Assembly: GCF_000758545.1 (NCBI RefSeq)
Contig: NZ_CP009279.1
Location: forward strand, 1,860,001 to 1,924,000
Reading direction: 5' to 3'
Length of the DNA: 64,000 nt
From: Paenibacillus sp. FSL H7-0737
Lineage (GTDB): Bacteria > Bacillota > Bacilli > Paenibacillales > Paenibacillaceae
The position numbers were made by a program, and so were the translations under genes. Of this stretch, positions 7,993 to 16,587 are shown in pieces. Every line of letters starts with the position of its first letter. Position 1 is the stretch's first letter. Below the pieces are notes generated by a model that worked only from the letters and a program-made list of their open reading frames with translations, ran no database searches and was not told the DNA's origin.

Positions 7993-9438
7993 ATGTCTAT
8001 AAGATTGCGGCTGACTGCTTGGTATTCAGGGATTTTGGCCGTTATGCTGCTGGCCTTATCAGCCGCAATTTACGGTTTTGTCTATTTTAATACGTATGGG
8101 GACTTGAAGGATCGTCTGAAGGTACAATCTGAGCAAACGAAACTTTTATTTAGCGTTGATCGCTACAATGGTGAGCTGAAACTTGGCGGAGTCGGTCCTG
8201 AAAACTCCAATTTATATACGCAGATTTATACTTATGGCAGCAAAAGCTTGTCACAATCGACAAATATGATTAACTTTGGCCTACGGTTTGATTATCCTGC
8301 TAAAGATAAAATTGCAAAAGGATTTCGTAATGTTGTTGTGGACGGCAATCAGTTTTTGATCTACGAGATGCCTATCGAACTAGAGCATTATAATAATAAT
8401 CCAGTGGCTGTATTACAAGTCGCTGCCTATGTGAATGAGCAGAATAAGCTATTGGAGCGTTTGAAAAATATATTGCTTGTCGGTTCTTTTGCTACCTTGA
8501 TCGCGGCATTTACCTTTGGTTTATTCCTGGCACGTAAAGCGATGAGTCCTATTGGGAAAGTGATTGAAGCTGCAAACGGTATCCAGACTGGGACAGACCT
8601 AAGCTCCCGTATTGAATATGATGGACCTCCGGACGAAATAGGTCGTTTAATTGAGACTGTCAATAACATGCTTGGGCGGATGGAAGGATTCTACACAGAG
8701 TTAGAGGATTCTTATGCAGCTCAGCGTCGATTCGTTTCCGATGCATCACATGAGCTGCGGACTCCACTAACAACCATTCGTGGGAATATCGATCTGTTGC
8801 AAAAAGTTTGGGAGATGGAACCGGGCGAAGGGAAGATGAGCGAGGCTGAAATTCGCCAGCTCTCGATGGAATCGGTGAAGGATATCGCGGACGAGTCTAA
8901 GCGAATGAGCCGACTTGTAGCAGATATGCTCTCGCTCGCTCGTGCTGATACAGGGCGAACCTTCGAGATAGAGCCGGTGGCACTGGAACCAATGATGACT
9001 GAGATCGCGCGTAGGGCATCCTTCCTGCCTCGTCAAGCGGAGTGGGTTACAGGGGATATGTCCGTCTTAAATGGAAAATATGTTGTGGGTAATAAAGATT
9101 ATTTACAACAAATGTTATTTATTTTTATTGATAATGCTTTTAAATACACGCCTTCTGGTGAGGTAAGTTTAGATACGATTTTCTATCAGAATCAGGTCGG
9201 TATTCGGATCACCGATACGGGGATAGGTATGGATAAAGATGAGGTTCCATATATTTTCGACCGTTTCTATCGTGCAGATGAATCACGTGGAATTACTGAA
9301 GGAATTGGGCTTGGTTTATCCATTGCTAAATGGATTATTGACGAGCATGGTGGGTCTGTGGAAGTTGTTACACGCCAAGGCGAAGGAACTACTTTTGTGA
9401 TCTGGTTGCCGCTTCTCTTTGCTCCACCGCTGGAATAG
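7993..9438 (+). CDS. HAMP-containing sensor histidine kinase (MprB/BaeS-like)
   Basis: A 481-residue orthodox kinase. It has TM1 at about 10-30, an extracellular sensor domain of about 120 residues, TM2 at about 155-180, then HAMP. HisKA carries His253 in DASHELRTPLT. HATPase_c has the N-box IDNAFKYT and G-boxes DTGIGM and GIGLGLSI. A GTG at 7981 is in frame, but AGAGGTGA followed by ATG at 7993 is the better start. It is translationally coupled to the regulator upstream. No named ligand domain could be recognised in the sensor loop. Confidence 0.88.
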   Translation: MSIRLRLTAWYSGILAVMLLALSAAIYGFVYFNTYGDLKDRLKVQSEQTKLLFSVDRYNGELKLGGVGPENSNLYTQIYTYGSKSLSQSTNMINFGLRFDYPAKDKIAKGFRNVVVDGNQFLIYEMPIELEHYNNNPVAVLQVAAYVNEQNKLLERLKNILLVGSFATLIAAFTFGLFLARKAMSPIGKVIEAANGIQTGTDLSSRIEYDGPPDEIGRLIETVNNMLGRMEGFYTELEDSYAAQRRFVSDASHELRTPLTTIRGNIDLLQKVWEMEPGEGKMSEAEIRQLSMESVKDIADESKRMSRLVADMLSLARADTGRTFEIEPVALEPMMTEIARRASFLPRQAEWVTGDMSVLNGKYVVGNKDYLQQMLFIFIDNAFKYTPSGEVSLDTIFYQNQVGIRITDTGIGMDKDEVPYIFDRFYRADESRGITEGIGLGLSIAKWIIDEHGGSVEVVTRQGEGTTFVIWLPLLFAPPLE

Positions 9439-9446
9439 GGTATAAT
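9419..9446 (+). promoter_or_regulatory. Candidate sigma-A promoter for ispH
   Basis: TTGCTC, 16-bp spacer, TATAAT. The -35 box lies within the last codons of the kinase gene and the -10 box just after its stop. Confidence 0.45.
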
Positions 9447-9498
9447 TTAAAGTGTGTCCTATTACAGAAGTCAACGAAAGCAGAAAGTTGGTGAAGTC

Positions 9499-10455
9499 AT
9501 GGAAGTCATTAAAATTTCTCCCCGGGGATATTGTTACGGAGTAGTCGATGCTATGGTAATGGCACGGCAGGCTGCGCAAAATCTCGATCTTCCCCGGCCG
9601 ATTTATATACTGGGCATGATTGTTCATAATAGTCATGTCACGAATTCGTTTGAGGACGATGGCATCATTACCTTGGATGGTCATAACCGTCTGGATATTC
9701 TTGATAAAGTAGACAGTGGAACCGTTATATTCACTGCTCACGGAGTTTCACCTGAGGTACGCAAGATGGCTAGGGATAAAGGATTGACTACGGTCGATGC
9801 TACCTGTCCTGATGTGACAAAGACGCATGATCTCATTCAGGAGAAAGTCGATGACGGTTATGAGGTTATTTATATCGGCAAGAAAGGCCATCCGGAACCG
9901 GAAGGTGCTGTCGGCATTGCGCCAGAGCATGTGCATTTAATTGAAAAAGAAGATGAGATTGCAACTCTATCCATTCCTTCTTCACGGATTGTAATTACGA
10001 ATCAGACCACTATGAGCCAGTGGGACATTAAGAATATTATGAAAAAGCTTCTAGAGACCTTCCCAGGTGCTGAAGTGCATAATGAGATATGTATGGCTAC
10101 TCAGGTGCGTCAAGAGGCTGTAGCGGAACAGGCGGGTCAATGCGATCTAGTGATTGTCGTTGGCGATCCACGAAGCAACAACTCTAATCGTCTGGCACAG
10201 GTGTCGGAAGAGATCGCAGGTGTGCCTGCTCATCGGATTTCTGATATCTCTGAACTAAACACCGACTGGCTGAAGGGTGTAAATATTGTGGGGGTTACCT
10301 CTGGCGCGTCTACACCTACACCAATTACCAAAGAAGTTATTAATTATTTGGAGCAGTACGATTCCGAGAATCCCGAGACATGGGAGATCAAACGTACTGT
10401 GAATATGGCGAAATTACTTCCTCCGGTTAAGAATAAGAGCACAAGCACTACTTAA
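9499..10455 (+). CDS. ispH: 4-hydroxy-3-methylbut-2-enyl diphosphate reductase
   Basis: A 318-residue IspH/LytB, the last enzyme of the MEP isoprenoid pathway. It reduces HMBPP to IPP and DMAPP with a [4Fe-4S] cluster. The three cluster ligands are visible: Cys12 (PRGYCYGV), Cys103 (DATCPDVT) and Cys198 (EICMATQ). The substrate-binding histidines in VHNSHV and TAHGV and the SNNSNRL motif are present. The frame is open from a GTG at 9454, but family alignment favours the ATG at 9499 ([14 protein letters not shown]), preceded by a modest GGTGAA site. It is a single gene with its own promoter candidate and a strong terminator. Confidence 0.93.
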   Translation: MEVIKISPRGYCYGVVDAMVMARQAAQNLDLPRPIYILGMIVHNSHVTNSFEDDGIITLDGHNRLDILDKVDSGTVIFTAHGVSPEVRKMARDKGLTTVDATCPDVTKTHDLIQEKVDDGYEVIYIGKKGHPEPEGAVGIAPEHVHLIEKEDEIATLSIPSSRIVITNQTTMSQWDIKNIMKKLLETFPGAEVHNEICMATQVRQEAVAEQAGQCDLVIVVGDPRSNNSNRLAQVSEEIAGVPAHRISDISELNTDWLKGVNIVGVTSGASTPTPITKEVINYLEQYDSENPETWEIKRTVNMAKLLPPVKNKSTSTT

Positions 10456-10491
10456 TGCGCTGTAAGCGAACTTATATATTTGTGTTATGGC

Positions 10492-10534
10492 AAAAGCGCG
10501 TAACCTCATCTATCGAGGTTACGCGCTTTTCTAT
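10492..10534 (+). terminator. Terminator after ispH
   Basis: A perfect 16-bp stem (AAAAGCGCGTAACCTC and its complement) with a 7-base loop, ending in CTTTTCTATTT. Confidence 0.9.
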
Positions 10535-10574
10535 TTAGAAAAAGCGGTTTCATCTTATAAATCAGGAAATAGGA

Positions 10575-10603
10575 TTGACGGTAAAGGATTTTTAAAGTAA
10601 AAT
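10575..10603 (+). promoter_or_regulatory. Sigma-A promoter for aroF
   Basis: TTGACG, exactly 17 bp, TAAAAT. Transcription would begin near 10610, just before an 8-bp tandem repeat. Confidence 0.7.
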
Positions 10604-10614
10604 CGCTTTATCGG

Positions 10615-10654
10615 TTAAAAGCATAAAAGCTTAAAAGCTTAAAAGCTTAAAAGC
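10615..10654 (+). repeat. Five tandem copies of an 8-bp repeat in the aroF leader
   Basis: TTAAAAGC is repeated five times without gaps; the second copy reads ATAAAAGC. The array starts about 5 bases after the predicted transcription start of the DAHP synthase gene, so its copy number would alter the 5' leader. Confidence 0.9.
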
Positions 10655-10727
10655 GAACACGCGTCGTAGTGCGAGTGTATTGAGCGAAATTATTATAAAT
10701 TTTAAGTGTAGAGAGGAAGTTATTAAA

Positions 10728-11774
10728 ATGATCGTCATTACATCCAATCAAACGCCAGAAGAGCAGGTTAAAGATATTATTGCAGTTATCGAAAAAGAGG
10801 GTCTGCAGGTACATCTCTCTAAAGGTGCAGATCACACTGTTATCGGTTTAGTAGGAAGTGTAACTCCTAAGCTTGCAGAGCATTTGCGGCAAATGAAGGG
10901 AGTAGAGAACGTCGTAAAGATCTCCAAGTCTTATAAGCTAGCTAGCCGCGATTTCCATCCAGAGGATACCATTATCGATATCAAGGGTGTGAAGATTGGT
11001 GGAGAGAATCTGGTGATTATGGGCGGACCATGCGCCGTTGAGTCTCCAGAACAGATTGATGAGATTGCCCGTCTGGTTAAAGCTTCAGGTGCTCAGGTAC
11101 TGCGTGGAGGCGCGTTTAAGCCGCGTACAGGTCCATACAGCTTCCAAGGTGTAGGTGTAGAAGGTTTGACTATGATGGCTGAAGCAGGAAAGCGTCATGG
11201 CCTATTAACCATTACAGAGGTTATGACACCAGAGTATGTGGATATTTGTGCAGAGCATGCTGACATCCTCCAGGTGGGTACACGGAACATGCAGAACTTT
11301 GATTTGTTGCGCAAGCTGGGTACTTGTGGAAGACCTGTCCTTCTGAAACGCGGCTTCAGTGCAACCTATGATGAATTGCTCAATGCAGCGGAGTACATTT
11401 TGGCAGGCGGAAATAAGGATGTAATGCTCTGTGAGCGTGGTATTCGTACATTTGAGACTTACACACGCAATACGCTGGATCTATCGGCTATTCCGGTTTT
11501 ACAAAGCTTAAGCCACCTTCCGGTAATCTCTGACCCAAGTCACGGCACTGGACGTCGTGAGTTAGTTGAACCTATGGCTAAAGCTTCGGTTGCAGCTGGT
11601 GCAAATGGTCTAATCATCGAAATGCACACAGATCCGGACAATTCTATGACAGGTGACGGTGTTCAATCGTTATTCCCCGAGCAGTTCGATAATCTGCTTA
11701 AGGATCTAGAAAAGCTTGCTCCGATTGTTGGACGTAAGTTTTCAACTTCGCCAGAAACCGTTTCGGCGCTATAA
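10728..11774 (+). CDS. aroF: 3-deoxy-7-phosphoheptulonate (DAHP) synthase
   Basis: A 348-residue DAHP synthase of the type I beta (AroF/AroA(G)-like) class, which condenses PEP and erythrose-4-phosphate to start the shikimate pathway. The N-terminal ferredoxin-like domain (about 1-70) is the regulatory type seen in Thermotoga. The TIM barrel contains MGGPCAVES, RGGAFKPRTGPYSFQG, LLKRGF and SDPSHGTGRR, which carry substrate- and metal-binding residues. The start is the ATG at 10728 after GAGAGGAAG; an in-frame TTG at 10680 is less likely. It is a single gene with its own promoter and terminator. No chorismate mutase domain is fused. Confidence 0.92.
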   Translation: MIVITSNQTPEEQVKDIIAVIEKEGLQVHLSKGADHTVIGLVGSVTPKLAEHLRQMKGVENVVKISKSYKLASRDFHPEDTIIDIKGVKIGGENLVIMGGPCAVESPEQIDEIARLVKASGAQVLRGGAFKPRTGPYSFQGVGVEGLTMMAEAGKRHGLLTITEVMTPEYVDICAEHADILQVGTRNMQNFDLLRKLGTCGRPVLLKRGFSATYDELLNAAEYILAGGNKDVMLCERGIRTFETYTRNTLDLSAIPVLQSLSHLPVISDPSHGTGRRELVEPMAKASVAAGANGLIIEMHTDPDNSMTGDGVQSLFPEQFDNLLKDLEKLAPIVGRKFSTSPETVSAL

Positions 11775-11798
11775 TTTTTAAGAATTTAACAACCTTGG

Positions 11799-11842
11799 AA
11801 GTCCTCTAAACCCGCGGTACAGCGGGATAGTAGGGCTTCTTT
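11799..11842 (+). terminator. Terminator-like hairpin after aroF
   Basis: AAGTCCTCTA and CCCGC pair with GCGGG and TAGGGCTT across a 6-base loop, with small internal mismatches, then TTCTTT. Confidence 0.65.
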
Positions 11843-11901
11843 GCTATTGGATAAGTTAGAAATGTTATGAATATTAGCGAAAATAATGGATTTCACGAAA
11901 G

Positions 11902-11918
11902 CGTTAGAATATCTTACA
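11902..11918 (+). promoter_or_regulatory. GlnR/TnrA-like operator upstream of glnA
   Basis: CGTTAGAATATCTTACA matches the nitrogen-control consensus TGTNANAWWWTMTNACA at every defined position but the first. It lies about 30 bp upstream of the glnA -35 box. A TGACA half-site ends at 11940, 22 bp further on, two helical turns away. Confidence 0.6.
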
Positions 11919-11946
11919 TTGCTGAAAGAAATACCTGACATAAGCA

Positions 11947-11975
11947 TTGACGATGTTAGGTATGAGATTTATAAT
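11947..11975 (+). promoter_or_regulatory. Sigma-A promoter for glnA
   Basis: TTGACG, 17 bp, TATAAT: a near-consensus promoter 80-110 bp upstream of the glnA start. Confidence 0.75.
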
Positions 11976-12057
11976 GACGACAGCAAATAAAAATGAAACA
12001 AGAACATTTGCATACTGTGAGGGGCTTAATGTTCGGAACTTGGGGGAGGAAAAATTC

Positions 12058-13482
12058 ATGTCGGTTGAAAAAGTGTTGCAAACAATTAAAGAAAACAATA
12101 TCGAGTGGGTAGATTTTCGATTCGTAGATTTAGGTGGCCGTGCTCACCACATTTCTCTGCCTGCTTCTGAAGTGGAAGATGAAACTTTTGTAAATGGGGT
12201 AGCATTCGACGGTTCTTCCATCAAAGGATTCCGTGGTATTGAAGAATCAGACATGGTTATGATGCCTGATCCGAACAGTGTGTTCATTGATCCGTTTACA
12301 GCTCATCCAACGCTGAACGTTATGTGCGACATTTTCACTCCTGATGGTGAACGCTATGAGCGCGATCCTCGCGGTATTGCTGTGAAAGCAGAAGAATTCC
12401 TTCAGAAGAGCGGAGTTGGAACATCAGCATTCTTCGCACCTGAGTCTGAATTCTTTATCTTTGATGATGTTCGTTACGAGAGTGGTATGAACAGCTCCTC
12501 ATTCTTCGTAGACTCTGAAGAAGCGGCTTGGAATACGGGTCGTAAAGAAGAAGGCGGCAATCTTGCATTTAAAGTTGGCGTTAAAGGTGGATATGTACCT
12601 GTAGCACCTGTGGATTCCCAACAGGATATCCGTAGTGAAATGTGTCGTCTGCTTGCTGAAGTGGGACTGCGCATTGAGCGTCATCACCACGAAGTAGCAA
12701 CTGCAGGCCAAGCGGAAATTAACTTCCGTTTTGATACCTTAAAGAAAACTGCTGATAATCTCATGACTTATAAATATATTGTACAAAACACTGCACGTCA
12801 GTACGGCAAAGTAGCAACCTTCATGCCAAAACCACTGTTTGGCGATAATGGTAGCGGAATGCACGTACACCAATCGATCTTTGACGGAGACACTCCTTTG
12901 TTTTACGAAAAAGGCGCTTATGCTAACTTGAGCGAAATGGCTCTTCACTATATCGGCGGTATTTTGTACCATGCACCAGCCTTGATCGCTTTGACTAACC
13001 CAAGCACCAACTCATTTAAACGTTTGGTTCCTGGTTACGAAGCACCGGTCAACTTGGTATACTCCAAAGGAAATCGTTCTGCAGCAGTTCGTATTCCAGT
13101 AGCGGCTGTGACACCGAAGGGCTGTCGTATCGAGTTCCGTACACCGGACTCCACCGCTAACCCTTACTTGGCATTCTCCGCAATGCTGATGGCAGGTCTG
13201 GACGGAATTAAGAACAAGATCAACCCACAAGAACTGGGTTACGGTCCTCTGGATAAGAACATCTACGAATTGTCCGATGCAGACAAAGAAAAGATCCGCA
13301 GCGTTCCAGGTAGCCTGAGCGAAGCACTTGATTCTTTGGAAGCTGATTACGAGTTCCTTACAGAAGGCGACGTATTTACTAAGGACTTCATTGATAACTA
13401 TATTGCTCTGAAACGTTCCGAGGCTCAAGAGGTTGCGATTCGTGTTCATCCACATGAATATTCTCTGTACTTCGACCTGTAA
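12058..13482 (+). CDS. glnA: Type I glutamine synthetase (beta-like)
   Basis: A 474-residue glutamine synthetase, making glutamine from glutamate, ammonia and ATP. Signatures are FDGSSIKGF, the metal-binding PESEFFIFD, NGSGMHVHQS near the ATP site and NRSAAVRIP. It is longer than the usual 444-residue Bacillus enzyme. It contains the insert around VGVKGGYVPVAPVDSQQDIR and a DKNIYELS segment with Tyr403 at the place of the adenylylated tyrosine in beta-type enzymes. GGGGGAGGA precedes the ATG at 12058. It has its own promoter and a GlnR/TnrA-like box, but no adjacent glnR. Whether it is the main or an accessory synthetase cannot be told here. Confidence 0.92.
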   Translation: MSVEKVLQTIKENNIEWVDFRFVDLGGRAHHISLPASEVEDETFVNGVAFDGSSIKGFRGIEESDMVMMPDPNSVFIDPFTAHPTLNVMCDIFTPDGERYERDPRGIAVKAEEFLQKSGVGTSAFFAPESEFFIFDDVRYESGMNSSSFFVDSEEAAWNTGRKEEGGNLAFKVGVKGGYVPVAPVDSQQDIRSEMCRLLAEVGLRIERHHHEVATAGQAEINFRFDTLKKTADNLMTYKYIVQNTARQYGKVATFMPKPLFGDNGSGMHVHQSIFDGDTPLFYEKGAYANLSEMALHYIGGILYHAPALIALTNPSTNSFKRLVPGYEAPVNLVYSKGNRSAAVRIPVAAVTPKGCRIEFRTPDSTANPYLAFSAMLMAGLDGIKNKINPQELGYGPLDKNIYELSDADKEKIRSVPGSLSEALDSLEADYEFLTEGDVFTKDFIDNYIALKRSEAQEVAIRVHPHEYSLYFDL

Positions 13483-13514
13483 GATTGCTCAAATCATATA
13501 AAGCTTTAACCAAT

Positions 13515-13557
13515 AAAGGTGTTCCTAAGTCATGGAAATGACTTAGGAACACCTTTT
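13515..13557 (+). terminator. Terminator after glnA
   Basis: AAAGGTGTTCCTAAGTCAT pairs with its complement across a loop of about 3 bases and ends in CCTTTTGT. Confidence 0.9.
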
Positions 13558-13571
13558 GTATTGATCCTAAC

Positions 13572-13624
13572 AAAAATGAGGATATCTTTGGCCATTGATA
13601 TGGCTAAGGATATCCTCATTTTAG
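13572..13624. terminator. Second long hairpin between convergent glnA and lacI-type genes
   Basis: AAAATGAGGATATC (13572-13585) pairs with GATATCCTCATTTT (13609-13622), with a further inner stem TTTGGCCA/TGGCTAAG. A/T runs on both sides suggest that it terminates in both directions, serving the minus-strand regulator. Confidence 0.8.
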
Positions 13625-13689
13625 CTTCTATAGTTTAATATTCTGCCCTGTAGTTCCGCTTTAATTAAGTAGAGGTATCACTTGGGGAT

Positions 13690-14724
13690 CTATACTAAAC
13701 CCCGCTCAGGAGCTCCGCAGGATTCTCTTATGATGAGCTCTGGCTCGACGCTGAAAGAGCTCGTGCCTGATTGATTGTTTATTAGATCATACAGCATTAA
13801 CGCGGCTAGACGACCAATCTTATCTTTATTTTGTTTAATCGTAGTCAAGAGTGGTGTTGTGTAATTGCAGGCTTCGATATCGTCACAGCCAATAATCGCG
13901 ACGGTTCCAGGAACAGCAATAGCAGATTCCTTTAGGGCACGCATAGCCCCAATAGCTAACTGATCAGAAGCCGCGAAGATCGCTCTGGGCAAGTTTCCAT
14001 TCGAAATCATTCTACGCATGGTTTCATAACCGCTGGCTTCAAAGAAGTTGCTGCCGTTTAAGAACCAGTTTTCGTTGATCGGTAGACCTAAATCTTCAAG
14101 CGCTTTGCGGAAACCACTTTCACGTATATTGGAGATTTCTGACTCAGAGGAGCTGCCGATATAACCAAGTTCTCGATAGCCTAATAAGTAAAAGTGTTCG
14201 ACTACCTTGGTAGACAACTTAAAATTATCAGACATGATATAACCCGAATTGTCGCCTGATAGCTTTAAATCTACGCCGATGCATGGGATAGAACTATTAT
14301 CCAATTCGCTGATGGAGGTTTCTAGCTCTTGTCCGGTAATAAGTAGGCAGCCATCCACATTAAAATGCAAACAACGGGCAAGATAATCATTGGTATCGCC
14401 ACTTTGGAATTTTTCGTTAGAGAAAAAGATCAGATCGTAACCTAGCAGTCCCATTTGTTTTTTGAAGGAATTTAGAACTTCGATGAAAAAAGGGTGGGTA
14501 AAGTCAACGTTCAGCATTCCTGCAAAAATAACTCCAATTAGATTCGATGATTTTGTAGCTAATGTTTTTGCTGAATTGGAGGGAGTATATCCAGTTTCCT
14601 TTATGATTTGTTGTACCCTAGTCTTGGTGTCTTCCGAAATGTCGCTGTAGTTATTTATGATTTTAGATACTGTCGAAACAGAAACTCCAGCTATTTTCGC
14701 TATGTCTTTAATGTTATAGGCCAA
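13690..14724 (-). CDS. LacI-family transcriptional regulator
   Basis: A 344-residue LacI/GalR repressor. The N-terminal helix-turn-helix is IKDIAKIAGVSVSTVSKIIN, with the hinge helix near SNSAKTLATK. The C-terminal sugar-binding periplasmic-like domain follows (LIGVIFAGML to ELIIRESC). The start is a TTG at 14724 preceded by AAGGAGGA, which is a strong and deciding ribosome site. It is divergent from the sugar ABC operon, and palindromes in the shared 374-bp region are likely its operators. It probably represses the transporter and GH94 phosphorylase until the sugar is present. Confidence 0.9.
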   Translation of the reverse strand: MAYNIKDIAKIAGVSVSTVSKIINNYSDISEDTKTRVQQIIKETGYTPSNSAKTLATKSSNLIGVIFAGMLNVDFTHPFFIEVLNSFKKQMGLLGYDLIFFSNEKFQSGDTNDYLARCLHFNVDGCLLITGQELETSISELDNSSIPCIGVDLKLSGDNSGYIMSDNFKLSTKVVEHFYLLGYRELGYIGSSSESEISNIRESGFRKALEDLGLPINENWFLNGSNFFEASGYETMRRMISNGNLPRAIFAASDQLAIGAMRALKESAIAVPGTVAIIGCDDIEACNYTTPLLTTIKQNKDKIGRLAALMLYDLINNQSGTSSFSVEPELIIRESCGAPERGLV

Positions 14725-14811
14725 CTTTAGTCCTCCTTATGATGCGAAATACTCCGTAATCTATGATAAAAGTATCGTTGAGTTAAACTTTTTATGGATT
14801 TCAAATATGAA

Positions 14812-14830
14812 TTACGAAACGTTTTCGTAA
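14812..14830. promoter_or_regulatory. LacI-family operator near the regulator's own promoter
   Basis: TTACGAAACGTTTTCGTAA is palindromic apart from its central bases and has the CG-centred form of LacI/GalR operators. It lies about 90 bp upstream of the regulator start, so autoregulation is likely. Confidence 0.6.
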
Positions 14831-14995
14831 ATGATTTTATAATTATATAGGTAGATAGTCAATGGGATGTTTGGCGTTCAAGCAGATATATCCTTTATTT
14901 TAAAGGGTTTTGGAGAATTTCAGTTCAAGAATAGTTCAAAGATAAAGAATAAAAAAGACTTTACAAAGATAAATAACGATGTAATAATAAAAACA

Positions 14996-15020
14996 ACGAA
15001 ACCGCTTTCTGTATTATAAT
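14996..15020 (+). promoter_or_regulatory. Operator overlapping the sugar-operon promoter
   Basis: ACGAAACCGCTTTCTGT (14996-15012) is a GAAA-CCGC-TTTC near-palindrome lying directly before TATAAT at 15015-15020. A repressor bound here would cover the -35 to -10 spacer. The -35 hexamer is poor. The site differs from a perfect cre at two key bases, so the local LacI protein is the better candidate. Confidence 0.5.
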
Positions 15021-15098
15021 CGCTAAAGTTTCGTAATTTCAATAATTAAGATGGTGTTTCGTTAAGAGGTCATACAAATCATCTGGGGGGTAACAAAA

Positions 15099-16466
15099 AT
15101 GGTAAAGAAGCTTTCTGCGGTATTGTTGAGCTCAGCGCTAGTGCTCTCATTAGCAGCATGTGGAAGCGGCAACAACACAAATGGTGAGGCTACTTCGGGC
15201 AATGGAACAAGCAAGCCCGCAAATGGTGAGAAAAAGGTTATTAAAATCTTGCACTGGAAACAAGAAAACATTAACAAGGTTATTACAGACATTAATAAGA
15301 AGTTTGAAGAGAAATATCCAGAATACAAGATTGAGTACACGACGACAGGTCCGGACGATGAATTTAAACAAGCACAAAGAGCAAGAATTACAGCTGGTGA
15401 CGTAGACGTCCTTGCTGATTTGTCCGGTATGAGATTGTCTCCGAAAGATTGGACACCAGGTGCGAAAGTGCCAGACTGGCAACAATGGATTGATTCCGGT
15501 TTGATTGCTGATCTGAGCAACGAAGCTTTCGTTAAAAACTACAATGCGAATGATATTGCCAAAGCGGGTACTTACAACGATAAAGTGTATGCGATCCCAA
15601 CCGGTAAAGTAGCAATGTCAGGTTTCTTCTATAATAAAGAAATTTTTGAACAAAACGGTTTGACTGTTCCAACAACATGGACAGAGTTCATCAGTGTTCT
15701 AGATACTTTGAAATCCAAGAGCATTGTGCCAATCGTAGTGGCTGGTAAAGACGTATGGCCTTTGAAACTGCCAGTGTTCGGCTTGCAAGCTAAGATTCTA
15801 GGCGGCGGCGACCAACAAAAATGGATTGAAGGCGTTTGGAAAGGCACTTCGGCGTTCAACGATGCTGAGGCTGTAGAAGTTTTGGATAAAATGAAGACCC
15901 TTCAAGATAACTACATCATCGATGGTTTCTTGGGTATTGACTATGCAACAGCACCTTCGTACTTCGCAACAGGTAAAGCAGCTATGATTGCTGACGGAAC
16001 TTGGGATGCACCTACAATCGCTGCGGCAAATCCTGATGTGAAATTCGGATACTTCCCAATCCCTGCTACTGAAGATGCTGCTAAGAACGCTTCTCTTGTC
16101 GGCAAATACGATGTAACTTGGTATGCAGCAGAAAAAGGTCCGAACAAAGAAGGCGCATTGAAATGGTTGGAATTCTTCTCTGAACCAGAAAATTACACGG
16201 AATATGTTAAGGCTGCCGGATTCGTGCCAACACAAGATAACATCGCAACTGGCAGTGACTTCATTGATAACGAACTTGCCCAATACATGGCAGAAGACTT
16301 TGAACTTGCTTATGAAATCATTATGATTAACCGCGACAATGTAGGCGAGCACATTGCTGCTGAAGGCGTTCACACTGAATACTTGGCACCAGGCGGCGAA
16401 TTCAAAACCGCTAAAGAACTTGCAGATGTACAACAAAAAGAATGGGAAGCAGCAGCTCCTAAATAA
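15099..16466 (+). CDS. Sugar ABC transporter, solute-binding lipoprotein
   Basis: A 455-residue family 1 extracellular solute-binding protein. Its lipoprotein signal peptide has the lipobox LAAC with Cys21, so it would be anchored to the outer face of the membrane. The mature protein has the two-lobe binding-protein pattern (IKILHWKQ, AIPTGKVAMSGFFYNKEIFE, YFATGKAAMIADG). It is the first gene of a lipoprotein, permease, permease, GH94 phosphorylase operon. The likely ligand is therefore an oligosaccharide that the phosphorylase then cleaves. A hairpin after it may hold back expression of the permeases. Confidence 0.9.
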   Translation: MVKKLSAVLLSSALVLSLAACGSGNNTNGEATSGNGTSKPANGEKKVIKILHWKQENINKVITDINKKFEEKYPEYKIEYTTTGPDDEFKQAQRARITAGDVDVLADLSGMRLSPKDWTPGAKVPDWQQWIDSGLIADLSNEAFVKNYNANDIAKAGTYNDKVYAIPTGKVAMSGFFYNKEIFEQNGLTVPTTWTEFISVLDTLKSKSIVPIVVAGKDVWPLKLPVFGLQAKILGGGDQQKWIEGVWKGTSAFNDAEAVEVLDKMKTLQDNYIIDGFLGIDYATAPSYFATGKAAMIADGTWDAPTIAAANPDVKFGYFPIPATEDAAKNASLVGKYDVTWYAAEKGPNKEGALKWLEFFSEPENYTEYVKAAGFVPTQDNIATGSDFIDNELAQYMAEDFELAYEIIMINRDNVGEHIAAEGVHTEYLAPGGEFKTAKELADVQQKEWEAAAPK

Positions 16467-16524
16467 GCTGTTATCCTAATAAACAGACATCTACAACATA
16501 CTGTGCACCATCATGTACTACAAC

Positions 16525-16559
16525 ATCGGGGTCTGTTCGTACAGACCCCGATCATTTTA
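16525..16559 (+). terminator. Attenuator-like hairpin between lipoprotein and permease genes
   Basis: ATCGGGGTCTG, a 6-base loop, then the perfect complement, followed by an interrupted T run (CATTTTATT). A leaky terminator here would give more binding protein than permease, as is known for other binding-protein operons. Confidence 0.65.
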
Positions 16560-16587
16560 TTGAATTAGGATTGGGTAGGTGAGAGAA

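Larger units (their letters stand above)
14725..15098. other. Divergent control region, LacI-type regulator / sugar operon
   Basis: This 374-bp AT-rich gap carries two LacI-family-like operators (14812-14830 and 14996-15012), a TATAAT at 15015-15020, a TTTCGTAA half-site at 15029-15036, and the ribosome site CTGGGGGGT just before the lipoprotein gene. No open reading frame was seen. Confidence 0.75.

Noticed and set aside
10546..10560. cre-like site AAAAGCGGTTTCA after ispH
   Set aside because: The two leading TG positions of the cre consensus are not met.
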